Assembly: GCF_034190915.1 (NCBI RefSeq)
Contig: NW_026947489.1
Location: 62,496,001-62,560,000, forward strand
DNA: 64,000 nt
Direction of reading: 5' to 3'
From: Cavia porcellus
Taxonomy: Eukaryota; Chordata; Mammalia; Rodentia; Caviidae
In this document: piece by piece, positions 10,490-20,405 of the stretch
Numbering within the stretch: position 1 is the first letter of the stretch
Layout of the letters: each line of letters starts with the position of its first letter
Position numbers and translations under genes: made by a program
Notes under the pieces: generated by a model
Told to the model about the DNA's origin: nothing
Seen by the model: the letters and a program-made list of their open reading frames with translations, nothing else
The model's database searches: none

Positions 10490-10771
10490 TCTTTAGCTCT
10501 TTAGCGAATAGAGGCACCTAACAATGATTAACAACCCTTGTTAGCTTGTTTTAGCACAACTTCTGTAGTTTGTAGAGGGCAACAATGGTTAACATATCAA
10601 TTAGGTGAGATTCTTGCAATTTTTTACAGAGGAGAGTATTGTTCAACATATCAATTAGGTCACTTAACATATCAGTTAGGGAAAAAGGATTAAAAAAAAC
10701 ACATTTAGTAAGCCACGTTGCAGGTTTGCTATAATACACATATAACGAAGCTATTTTCCTAGAGTACAACA
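10490..10771 (-). repeat. Fossil LTR fragment inside the youngest provirus
   Basis: The minus strand from 10771 starts TGTTGTACTCTAGGAAAAT after GTGGGAA, exactly as the middle provirus's LTR starts after its polypurine tract. It continues with the double ACCTAATTGATATGTTAA block and GCTAACAAGGGTTGTTAAT. Similarity fades near 10490-10525, about 250-280 bp into the LTR. It is therefore a truncated U3 of another ERV family lying internal to this provirus. Confidence 0.88.
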
Positions 10772-11100
10772 TTTCCCACTGATTTTGGTCAGTGAGTCAA
10801 ATCATTGACTCATTGGCATCTGTTTATAACCTTGCATGTGTCTTTAAAATCATAAGCTTTTAAGATCTTTGACATAGTTTATAAACTTGTTTACAATACA
10901 AGGCCCAGTAGGAGGATTAATAAAGGTCTTGCAGCTGTCATTAAAGCTGTTAACCAAAAGGAGAAAGAAAACCAACATTTAAATTTACTCTGTTTTATCA
11001 TACAAGTAACAATTTTTAAGTCAGACAGAGGACTCCTTGGGGTCTCTACAAAGGAGGAGAACACAAAATTATCAGTTATATTAGACAATCTTAAGCTTTA
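10772..11100 (-). pseudogene. Env remnant: start plus membrane anchor, ectodomain deleted
   Basis: On the minus strand a hydrophobic segment (about 10975-10890) reads as the Env membrane anchor and ends in a stop. It is fused closely to sequence that follows the pol end. The same shortened arrangement is seen on the plus strand at about 18900-19240. The oldest copy (7624-8103 plus 19739-20260) has several hundred more bases here, so these two copies share one env deletion. Confidence 0.72.
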
Positions 11101-12018
11101 AAGAGTCCTTGTAAGAAATAACAGTTTACTTATCCGCAGGCTGATGGTCTTTTGAAGTTGGGACCTGCTTGCAGTGGGAATGTTGAATCCAGGCAGGCTT
11201 TCAGCTACTTTGACAGTCCATTGCAGCTCAAGAGATTCACGGTGAGGTCGCTTGTCCAGGTGCCTAGGCTCTTTAGCTCGCAGTGGGCAGCAGCGAAATA
11301 ACCAGTGGATGGAAGTCAGAGCTAGCTGAAAAGTCTGGGGGAGACTTAATAAGATCTTGATTAGTTAAATCAGCTAATTTTTTAGAACCCTTTAAGGATA
11401 AGAGGAAGATCTCTCACATAAAACCTCAAAAGAGGAAATATCTGCAACATAGGGGGTGCATCATGCATACAAAAGGGGCAAAAGGAAAAGAGACTCACCC
11501 AGTTTTCGTCAGTTTTTAAGGCCAGTAGTAATTATAGTCTTTAAAATCTGACTTATCTTTTATCTCTCCTGAACTCTGAGGCTGGTAAGCCCAATGGAGT
11601 TTTTTTTTTTTTTAATCTGCAAAGCTTAGGTTAGTTTGAGTTACTAGGCTATAAAAGCCAGGCCATTGTTGGACCCCATGGATAAAAAGAGGAGACCAAA
11701 TCAGGGAAACTGCTATCAGAGCTGACTCAGAATAAGTAGAAAACACTTTTACCCATCTAGTGAAAGTATCAACCATTATAAGTAAACACTTATATCCTTG
11801 AAGTTCAGGCTTTTTATTTTTGTAAAATCTATTTTCCAGTGTTTTTTTTTTTTAGGCGTAGTCCCACGATAACCAGTGGTTTCTATTTGTTGCAGTACTT
11901 TTGGATTTACCAATTGGCACTGAGGGCATCTGAAGCTCACAGACTGGGCTAGCTTGATATTAGCCCCTGGGGATCTCTCGGAAGTTGAGCTGCCAGATTC
12001 TGGTCTTTTCAAGTGCAA
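11100..12018 (-). pseudogene. Pol integrase remnant of youngest provirus
   Basis: The minus strand reads as the integrase end of a gammaretroviral Pol, with CPQCQ (zinc-binding end), a GTTPKKKKHW-like block leading into the catalytic core (WKIDFTKIK), and later a tryptophan-containing C-terminal end near 11200. The frame is broken by stops and A-runs. The order and the breaks match the plus-strand copy at about 17990-18850. Confidence 0.75.
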
Positions 12019-12540
12019 ATGGGCTCTTGATAGATGTAACTGCTTCCATCAGAGAAGTAGGATGGAACTCTAGATAGTAGCTTATCCACTAGATAAGGTC
12101 GAAGTCTCGTGAGGTGATCAATGACCTCAGTACAATTGTGGTGAGGCAACGAGGGGCCATCCTCAGGCAGCAAAGTAGCCGAGTTTGAAGCCGCTGTTTC
12201 CAGAAATAGTGCCTGGTAATGTATGGCTCGGGAATTAGACATCCATCGGTCTGGTGGGGCTTTGATGAGAGTCTCCAGCGAATAGGAGGAGACAATTAAT
12301 AGTTTGTGTCCAAAAATCAATTTTTAAGCCTCCTTTATGAGGGGGCCACCGAGGAAATCACCACAGACAGGGTGGCCATCTGGCTGCCACAGAATCAAGT
12401 CTCTTGGAAAGATAGGCAACAGGCGTCTGCCAGGGTCCCAAACTCTGGATCAGTCCTGTGGCACCTAGAAATTTTGCACTTGTCTCTTAGTCACAGGGAC
12501 TGGAATCTGTTAGATGGCTCACAACAACCAGTGTAGTCTT
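12009..12540 (-). pseudogene. Pol RT connection segment, second copy
   Basis: It encodes on the minus strand the C-terminal (connection) part of a gammaretroviral reverse transcriptase, with PPDRWMSN, NSATLLP and DGSSYIYQ visible, then jumps directly to integrase without an RNase H domain. Upstream it shares with 17060-17180 of the middle provirus a deletion that joins RT thumb to the PWQ(R)xPVA block. Another, less deleted copy of this region lies at 13090-13650, so part of pol occurs twice. Confidence 0.78.
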
Positions 12541-12639
12541 TTTTTGTGTAGACTGGTTCTGACAAGGTCGGGGGGACTAGCATTAGAGCAGTTACTTTTT
12601 TGGTTGACCCCTCTGATGTGGTTGTTATTTTTTAAGTGG

Positions 12640-13090
12640 CTTGATCTGCCATACTGTTTCTTAAGGTGACAGTGTCATCTCCTGTCTGGTGAGCCTTGTA
12701 ATGAATAATAGCAACCCATTGAGGCAGCCAGACAGCTGCTAGCAAGTCTAGAATCTGTGGAGCATTTTTAATCTTAGTCCCAGCTGAGGTTAAGAGACCT
12801 CACTCTTGATAGATGGCTCCACATACATATACAGTAGCAAAGGCATATCTACTGTCAGTAAAAAATGTTTACCCTCTTTCCCATGGCTATTTTTAGCCTC
12901 TCAGTCAAAGCAATAAGCTCCACCTTTTGGGCGGAGGTGCCAGGCTCTAACCGATTAACCCAGAGTACCTTCTTTTCGGTGGTCACTGCTGCCCTGGCCA
13001 CTCATTTGCCGTTCTGGATAAAGCTGCTTTCATCGAATGGTTGTCGGAATTTCCCAAAAGCTGGTCGGTAAGATCAGCCCGTAGGTTCTG
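12640..13090 (-). pseudogene. Pol RNase H segment, displaced
   Basis: The minus strand reads as the gammaretroviral RNase H domain: AELIALTERLK near 12915, then TDSRYAFATV near 12860 with the catalytic Asp, and a His-containing end near 12690. Stops interrupt it. It lies upstream of the second RT connection copy instead of between RT and integrase, so domain order here is RT end, RNase H, RT end again, integrase. Confidence 0.78.
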
Positions 13091-13660
13091 CGACAGTTCG
13101 AGGATGTCAGCACACTCATGGAGAGAGGTGTCTTTTGTTCCTCTGGATCATCATCAGGCATAAGGGTGGCTGGGTTTAAAGCTGAAGAAGTCTTGAATAT
13201 CATTGACTCTGGGTCTAGAAGCAGGGCTTGACAGTAGAATTTTGACGTTTGAGAGCCTTTTTTCAGGAGGGGTTTTGATAAGAGTCTCTAAACTGTGAGA
13301 GGTTACCACAGAAATCACTTGCCCAAAGCGAGTTTCTTTGCCTCCTTAAGTAGCATTGTCACAGTAGCTAGTATTCTTAGGCAGGGGGGCCATACTCTTG
13401 TCATTGGATCAAGTCTTTTGGAGAGGTAGGTTATAGGTCTCTTTCAAGGGCCAATGTCCTGAGTTAGGACTCCTTTGGCAATGTCCCTGAGTTTATCTAT
13501 GAACAAGGCAAAAGGCTTGGTAACATCAGGAAGTCCCAGGGCTGGGGCCTCTGTCAAGGCCCACTTGAGCTGCTGAAAGGCCTGTTTACATTCATCAGTC
13601 CAGTTCAGCGAATTTTGAGTTTCTCCCTTATGGGAGTCATATAGAGGCAAGCTTTTCAGT
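13090..13660 (-). pseudogene. Pol RT thumb/connection segment, first copy
   Basis: At 13650-13444 the minus strand gives a clean 68-codon stretch of RT thumb/connection with NWTDECKQAFQQLK and GLPDVTKPFALF. A degraded continuation runs to about 13090, including the region that parallels 12040-12330. The catalytic YVDD-containing palm is not visible upstream, so most of RT is missing. Confidence 0.8.
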
Positions 13661-14870
13661 AAAATTTAGCCTATAGTATCCAATCACCCACAGAAACTCT
13701 CATGTGTTTTTTTTTTTTTAAGTTTTCTCTCATAGAGCAATTTTAACACCTTGGTTATCTTTTTGTAAATTTTTTAGTTCTCAAAGACCTTTTTGTGTTA
13801 TCTCTATTAACTGGCTGAGGGGCATTTTTTAAATCTCTCAAACCTTTGTAATTTTTGTCTAACATGTGGGTCCAACTGAGTTACAAAGAGAACAACTGGC
13901 GATACTGGGAAACCCCCTTACCTCTGGATGTCCAATTGGGGTGGCACAAAAAGAGAACATGGTTTTGGCATTCCGGATCAGAGAGCAGGCTTTATCTGGA
14001 TGGCACACCGCTTTTTGTCCAAGGGTGTCACGTGGCAGGCCATCATTTTATTGAAATTATATTCTTAACAAAAAGGGCTTTTGCATAGGTAACAAAATTG
14101 TGCTGTATAATCTCCCAGATGTTTACAGCACATGCAAGAACTTGTATCTTATCTCTATTATCATCTATAATCTCATATTAATGGAAACACTTTGCAGCAA
14201 AGGTTTAGAATCTTATAAATAAATCTACCAAAACTGATCTAATACTGTCAAATTTTGAACACATTTACTTCTTGTCAAGCCTGTTGTTTTCAGTACTATA
14301 AACCAAGACAAATAAAATTCACATTTTCTTGAGCCTTTTACAACTTATAATATACCTCTCAAGCTAAGCTTTAATCTTTTTTTTACATTCTGGCACAACC
14401 AGACATCTTTATTTGAAGACCACTCTCTTTGTCCCTCTTTTTACTATTACCAGTCAATTATCTTTTTTTTTCATTTCTCAGACAACATCAAAACTCTTAA
14501 CAAAACCCTTGAAGTCACCTTTTAGTAGTCCAAAACATACTTATTTTATGTCTTTTTACCACATAAAAATGCTGTATTTCAAAAACAAACTTGGTAAAGT
14601 TGATATGATTTTTAATAACCATAAATATACATATAATGTGCACATGTATATATTTTAACCAGAGAGGAAAATACTCTTTTTAAAAGGCATGCCGAGGTTG
14701 TAAGCAATCAGTTGAAGTCTTACATATTAAACAAGGTACCACAACATTAAAGACATAAACGAAGGGTGCTTTCTTGCACAGTTTGGTGAGCTAAAGGAAA
14801 TAATTTTTCTTATTATGAACCTTGAGTCTAATAAGCCATATGGATCCTAAAACAGAAATGGGCAATCAGC
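13660..14870 (-). other. Non-coding internal sequence shared with the middle provirus
   Basis: It matches the reverse complement of the middle provirus, for example 13850-14050 against 16690-16880 and 14560-14760 against 9490-9616 plus 16077-16130. No gag capsid or protease is recognisable. Runs of T or A and scattered stops dominate. Confidence 0.75.
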
Positions 14871-14872
14871 CC

Positions 14873-15067
14873 CTAAGTTAGTAACAAGTTTAAACAGGCA
14901 ACCAAGGAGGAAAATGGCCAATACTGTAGGGAGGGCATTTCTCCCTCAGCTGTACCATCATTAATCATGCCCTTCTTAACCTGGAGAGAAAGACTGTGAG
15001 CTCGCTCCCGAACCTCGGGCCAATGGTCCAAGGTAAGGGAGAGAGGGGTTGAAGTCGTCTGTCCCAT
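14873..15067 (-). pseudogene. Gag matrix N-terminus, 64 codons
   Basis: It starts [16 protein letters not shown] on the minus strand. The Gly at position 2 followed by this context is the N-myristoylation start of gammaretroviral matrix, which targets Gag to the plasma membrane. The ATG is a real ATG. The frame ends at TAG/TAA around 14873, where the sequence becomes similar to the middle provirus; the rest of matrix, capsid and nucleocapsid are missing. Confidence 0.85.
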
Positions 15068-15520
15068 CTTATCCTGAAGGGAAAAGAAGAATTACAACAG
15101 ACAGAGAAGACACGGACAAACACAAACACCATTCACGAGCCGGCATCACGCATACACACACCAGAGCCACTAGGTGGTGGAAACAGACCGGCGGAGAATC
15201 CCGCGGGAACAGACTGGCAGAGAAATCTGCTGCAGACGGTAGGAGTGACCTACCCAACTCGGCAGGAGTGACCTGCCTACGCGAATCGGTGGGGAACCAC
15301 CGGCAGACGTTCCGCAAGGGAACTTTGGGGCGTCCCCCGAAAGGAACAGACTGCCCTTGAAGTCAGGACCAAAGAAACAACACGAACGGTCCAGGGCAGT
15401 AAGAGAAGAGAGAGAAAATAAGCGAACGATCGAAATGAAAGTAAACAAAAAATCGGCCGTACTCACCCCAGAGAGGTGCCGTTGGGGTCTCCTCCTGTGA
15501 GGAGGTCTGATCTCAGTCTG

Positions 15521-15538
15521 ATCTCGATGGGGCCTCCA
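15521..15538 (-). promoter_or_regulatory. Primer binding site, tRNA-Thr-like
   Basis: TGGAGGCCCCATCGAGAT on the minus strand lies two bases after the 5' LTR and fits the 3' end of a threonine tRNA (TGT anticodon type) with a few mismatches. This differs from the proline-like site of the middle provirus, so the two elements have distinct ancestry at their ends. Confidence 0.7.
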
Positions 15539-15540
15539 AA

Positions 15541-16076
15541 TGTAAGACCAGTGTCGCAAAGGAGACCTCAAGGACTCCACTCTCATGTAAGAACAAAGGG
15601 GTTTTTATTATTCTGTGCGCACGGGGTCCTCCGAACAAGCGGGAACAGAGGGCCCCGAGTGTAGGTGAGGCAGGTGCTTTTAAGGGGAAAAAACCGCAAA
15701 GCAAGCATTTTTTTACAGAAGCCAATCATAGCAGTTAGAGCGGGATAGTCGGCGGTCTGTCTATTTATGGTTGGTTAGCTCATAAGGGATGACCAGTGGG
15801 TCAGAGTTAATTAACTGTCTTGTTCTGCACAACTTATCTTTAGGACAACTGGTTTCTGTATGGTTCGAGTTTGACATGCTTTACAACCCTGATTAGCGTA
15901 ATCAGCAGACTTTATCTCTGAATTCCCTGGCACAGTGTAGCCAGAGCACATCACATTTGCAGGTGTTCCCTTTGATCTTCCTGCAGGGCTGAGTTAGGAC
16001 TGAGTCATGAGGCCCAGTTCTGTTTCTAGCTGAAAAACAGCATCTTGTTTTTAACCTTTAAATTTCTGGTCCTTCA
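15541..16076 (-). repeat. 5' LTR of youngest provirus
   Basis: A TGAAGGACC...GGTCTTACA LTR on the minus strand, near-identical to 9617-10171. It is followed (16077-16080) by ATAT, which also precedes the other LTR. Confidence 0.95.
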
Positions 16077-16980
16077 ATATGTATATTTATGGTTTTAAAA
16101 AATCATATTAACTTTACCAAGTAAAAGCCAGGTCATACTGTAACTGAGCCAGGTTTCAATTTTTTAAAAATGTAGCATTTTAATGTGGTAAAAAGACATA
16201 AAATGGTTAAATATGTTTTAGACTGCTAAAAAGGTCACTTCAAGGATTTTGTTAAAGGTTTTAATGTTGTCTAAAAAGCAAGAGAAAAAGTAATTGACTG
16301 GTAATAAATAAAAAAGAGGTGGTTTTGTCTTAAAGTATAAATGTAAAAGAGGATATGATTTCTTTTTGTGGCATGGCTATCAAGTGCAAAGAGCCCAACA
16401 GGATAATTTGCAATACTGTGAGTTTGGGGGAGGGGAATTTCCAGAAATGCTATAGGTTGCAAAGACAGAGTTGAGATTTTGATTGATAAAAAAAAAAATA
16501 ATTCGTCTTGTTCTGGAAAAAGCCAATCTAAATTTAAAATATAATAACTATTGTGCTAATGTGATTGGTGATTATAGATATAAAATACAAGTTCTTGCAT
16601 ATGCTGTGGACATCTGAGAGATTATATGGCACAATTACTTTTGTTAACTATAAAAAAGCCCTTTTTTTGTTAAGTATGTAATTTCAGTAAAACAATGGCC
16701 TTCCCTGTGGCACCCTGGGACAAAAAGCGGTGTGCCATCCAGATGAAGCCTGCTCTCTGATCCAGAATGCCAGAACCATGTTTTTCCTTTTGTCCCACCC
16801 TGACTGAACAACCAGAGGTAAGGAGGTTCCCCAGTATCACCAATTGTTCTCTTTGTAACTCAGTCAGCCCCAGGCATTAGACAAAAATTGCAAAAGTTTG
16901 AGAGGTTTGAAAACAATGCACTTAAGTCAGTTATTAGAGGTTGCTTAAAAGAGATTTGACAACCTAGGGGACCCTAAAGA
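16077..16980 (+). other. Middle provirus internal sequence, right of the nested insertion
   Basis: It continues the sequence interrupted at 9616 and matches the reverse complement of about 13800-14650 in the youngest provirus. No open frame of note. Confidence 0.8.
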
Positions 16981-16999
16981 CCAGGCTTAAGAGGTTTCT

Positions 17000-18850
17000 G
17001 CTGGGAAGAAAGACTATACTGGTTGTTGGACTCGCCATAAAAAAAAGACTCTTTCCTCCCAGCAGATGCAAGCCCATCCAACAGATTCCAGTCCCTGTTA
17101 CTAAAAGGCAAGTACAAAAATTTCTAGGAGCCAAAGGCCTGATCCAGAGTTTGGGACCCTGGCAGAAGCCTGTTGCCTATCTTTCCAGGAGACTTGATTA
17201 TGTGGCAGCCAGATGGCCACCCTGTCTGTGGGTGATTTCATCGGTGGCCCTTCTGGTTAAAAAAAAGTTTAAAAATTTACTTTTGGACAGAAACTCTCAG
17301 TTGTTCCATCCTATTCGCTGGGGACTCTCATCAAGTCTCTGCCAGACCGATGGCTGCCCAACTCCCAAGTCATGCACTATCAAGGCACTACTTCTGGATC
17401 TGACTACTATCAGTTTCAAGGAAACAACAGCTTTAAATCCAGCTACTCTGCTACCTGATGATGCCCCTCCACGACAGTATTGGGGACCAGACTTGACAGA
17501 TGAGCCACTACTCAGAGTTCCTTTATATTTCTTGAATGGAAGCAGTTACATCTATTAAGATAAGTGCATTGTGGGAGCTACCGTTACCACCGACTCTCAG
17601 ATTTTATGGGAATCAACACTGGAGCTGGAAACATGGGCCCAATGGGCTGAACTCATTGCCCTCACTGAGGCCTCAAGTTGTCAAAGTATGCATTTGTTAC
17701 TGCCCATGATCATGGGGCCATTTATCAAGAATGGTGCTTATTGACTTCTGGAGTCAAAAGATTAAAAATGCTCCCCAAATTTTAAACTTGTTGGCTGTCA
17801 TCTGGATGCCAAGGAGAGTGGCTATTATCTGCTGTATAGTCCAGTGGGCAGGAGATGACCAAAAAGTAATTTGGCAGATGCCACCACCCAAAAGGCAGCC
17901 ACAAAATCAGTGGGGATTGAGATAAGCTTGACATTACTGCTGATCCCACCTACTTTGTCAGAGCCTATTTGCACTTATGAAGACTTACATCTGGCAGCTC
18001 AACTTCCAAGTGATCTCTGGGTGCTAATATAAAAGCTGGCCCAGTCTGTGAGCCTCAGATGCCCTCAGTGCCAATTGGTAAGCCCAAAACAACTGCAACA
18101 AATAGAAACCACTTGCTACGTGGGACTATGCCTAAAAAAATTGAGAAATAGGCTTTACAAAAATGGGAAAGCCTGGACTTCAAAAAAATAAGTACTTCTT
18201 AATAATGATATTTTTTACTAGATAGGTAAAAGCTTTTCCTACAAAATCTGAGTCAGCTCTGATAGTAGTCAAAAAGCTCTTATATGAGGTTGTCCCACGA
18301 TTTGGCCTCTCTTTTTACCCATGGGGTCTGACAATGGCCCAGATAACTTAAAAATTAACCTAAGCTTTGCAGATCAATTGGAAACTCCATTGTGCTTACC
18401 AGCCTCAAAGTTCAGGACAAGTAAAAAAGATAATTCAGATTTTAAAGACAATAATTACTAATGGCCTTAAAAACTGGCAAGAACTGGGTGAGTCTCTTTT
18501 CTTTTGCTCTTTTGTGTGTGTGATGTACCCCCTATGTTGCAGGTATTTCCCCTTTTGAGGCTTATACAAAGCCCATACAGGGAGACCTCTTCCTCTTATA
18601 CTTAAGGTTTCTTTAAAAAAATTAGCTGATTTAGCTAATCAAGATCTTATTAAGTACCCCCAGACTTTTCAGCCAACATTCCTCCACCTGCTGTCTACTG
18701 CGAGGACAAGCACCCTGTTGTGGAGCCTAGACACTGGTCCTCATCAAGAGGCCTCACTGTAAATCTCTTGAGCTACAATGGACTATCAAAGTAGCTGGAA
18801 AGCCTGCCTAGATTCATTATTCCCACTTCAAGCAGATTCCTGCTTCCAAA
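17000..18850 (+). pseudogene. Decayed pol of middle provirus
   Basis: The plus strand carries RT thumb ([12 protein letters not shown] near 17090) joined by deletion to the PWQKPVAYLSRRLD block (17157). The RT connection (SSLCQTDGCPTPKS-like, ALNPATLLPD near 17440) follows, then the start of RNase H (FLNGSSYIY near 17540), a poorly conserved RNase H (about 17570-17930), and integrase zinc and core regions (CPQCQ near 18063). Stops and frameshifts occur throughout. The order RT-RNase H-IN is normal here, unlike in the youngest provirus. Confidence 0.82.
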
Positions 18851-19242
18851 GGTGATCAACCTATGGATAAGATCAAACTATGGATAAGTGGACTGTCATT
18901 CCCTCCAAGGACTCTTTAAAGCTTAAGATTGCCAAATGTAACTGATAATGTTGTGTTCCCCCTTATAGAGACCCCAAGGAGGCCTCTGTCTGACTTTAAG
19001 AAAAAAATTGTTGACAGAACAGAGTAAATTTAAATGTTGGTTTTCTTTCTCCTTTTGGTTAACAGCTTTAATAAAGACAGCTACAGACCCTTGTTAATCC
19101 TCCTATTGGGCTTTGTATTGTAAACAAGTTGATAAACTAAGTCAAAGATCTTAAAAGCTTATGATTTTAAAGACACACACAGGGTTATAAACAGATACCT
19201 ATGAGTCAGTGATTTGACTCACTATCTAAAGTCAATGGGGAA
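18850..19242 (+). pseudogene. Env remnant and polypurine tract of middle provirus
   Basis: The pol end runs into a short env start, then a membrane anchor region (about 19030-19120) and the tract AATGGGGAA (19234-19242) that abuts the 3' LTR. The surface subunit and ectodomain are deleted. The layout equals that at 10772-11100 on the other strand. Confidence 0.72.
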
Positions 19243-19738
19243 TGTTGTGCGCTAGAAAAAAAGAGCTTCATTATATTACACCAAAATACTTGTAACATGG
19301 CCATACCATGTATGTGTTTTCTTTCCCCCTCTGGGTGACCTAATTAATATGTTAATCAATGATCTCCTCTGTAAAGAACTGGAAAATCTTACCTAATTGA
19401 TATGTTAACCATTGTTGCCCTCTACAAATAACAGATGTGGTGCTAAAATAAGCTAACAGGGGTTGTTAATTACTGCTAGACTGCTCTGTCCTCTCCTAAG
19501 GAAAACAAAGGTCTTCCTCATTAACAGTTTTTGCGACCCATGCCCATGACCCACTTACTTTGTAAATTGTGATATATACTTAAAGGTGGCAAGTATAGAG
19601 GAGCAACACACATACTTTTGCAATCACCAACTGCACTGTGTTGCTTGGCCCAGGATAAAATAAATCAGCACTGCTTTTTAAAATATGTTTTTGCCTCGTT
19701 TTTTGAACTCGAGCTTGGGGGCTCATTTGTGGATGACA
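19243..19738 (+). repeat. 3' LTR of middle provirus
   Basis: It begins TGTTGTGCGCTAG and ends GGATGACA. It aligns with 8104-8607, with many substitutions and small gaps. An AATAAA lies near 19657. Confidence 0.9.
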
Positions 19739-20405
19739 AGAGCTAGACCCTGACCCACAAGACAACTTAAGTGCCTGTAATTCTGGTTTCTGATTACTAG
19801 GCTGGATACTCCTAAACCCATTTATCCTGCCATCCAATATCTACAAAAGTGTTTTATTTTTAAGGACTGTGAACACCTCCAGGTATGATAATCTCTAGAT
19901 ACTCCACTATGTGCAAGGTCAGTAGTTGGTTGTTGTCTCTGGGGACAGAGGTACCAGCCAATGGACTGTATTTTTTTTTTACTATTTAGGTCTTTGCAAG
20001 GCTTAGTTTGTCTTCCTTTAATCTGCCAGGCATGCTGTATGGCATATTGTCCTACTTTTATCTTCTTTTGTCTAATTTTTACTGGGATTTTATTTAACAG
20101 AGGACAAATTTAGTTTAATTATGCTATGGACAGTGGCATTGGTTGCCAACATCTCACCAGTATTGTAATCAGTTATCTTTCAAGTTCCAAATTGAGGACT
20201 ATGAGACATGCCCCTGAAATCTCCATAAGGGAGTACTCGTAGGAACAAGACTATTAGGTAGAATGGCAATCGTAAGCTTTAAGGGGTCCTTGGATAGGAT
20301 AACAGTCCACTTATGTGTAGGTCAATTGCTATCAGAGGCTGGGACCGACTTGAAGTGAGAATGATGGATCCAGGCAGGTTTCCTAGGGTTGACTAAGCAA
20401 TGGGT
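19739..20405 (-). pseudogene. Continuation of the oldest ERV: env and pol end
   Basis: The minus strand from 20405 to about 20260 matches the integrase end of the other two proviruses (compare 11080-11220 and 18790-18930), including a PAWIHHSHF-like stretch. From about 20260 to 19739 comes env sequence not present in the other copies. It would join 8103 directly if the middle provirus were removed. Beyond about 20405 similarity stops, so the 5' part of this oldest element is missing. All frames are broken. Confidence 0.75.

Larger units (their letters stand above)
9617..16076 (-). mobile_element. Youngest nested provirus, mosaic, minus strand
   Basis: It is bounded by near-identical LTRs (16076-15541 as 5' LTR, 10171-9617 as 3' LTR) with TG...CA ends and ATAT on both sides (9613-9616 and 16077-16080). 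In its own direction it has a tRNA-Thr-like primer site, a myristoylated-type gag start, a long stretch related to the surrounding middle provirus (about 14960-10490), a second env tail, a polypurine tract and the 3' LTR. Pol segments are duplicated and out of order, and gag is only 64 codons long. It cannot be replication competent; it must have been copied by proteins supplied in trans. Confidence 0.92.
8104..19738 (+). mobile_element. Middle provirus (class I / gamma-like ERV), interrupted
   Basis: A plus-strand provirus bounded by LTRs 8104-8607 and 19243-19738. A tRNA-Pro-like primer site follows the 5' LTR and a short polypurine tract precedes the 3' LTR. Its inside is split at 9616/16077 by the younger minus-strand provirus. 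The remaining internal sequence is a tandem-repeat leader, a non-coding stretch, a decayed pol (about 17000-18480) and an env reduced to its start and membrane anchor. No gag is recognisable. It lies inside env of an older ERV whose two halves are at 7180-8103 and 19739-20405. CTAG lies at both outer edges, but the right copy (19743-19746) is four bases away from the LTR, so the duplication is tentative. Confidence 0.88.

Noticed and set aside
13855..14088. Plus-strand 77-codon frame in the inner provirus
   Set aside because: It is antisense to the provirus, and its homologue at 16690-16880 does not keep the frame.
15049..15586. Frames of 82-138 codons on both strands in the leader of the youngest provirus
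   Set aside because: They lie between the primer site and the gag start and show no domain; GC-rich leader sequence explains them.
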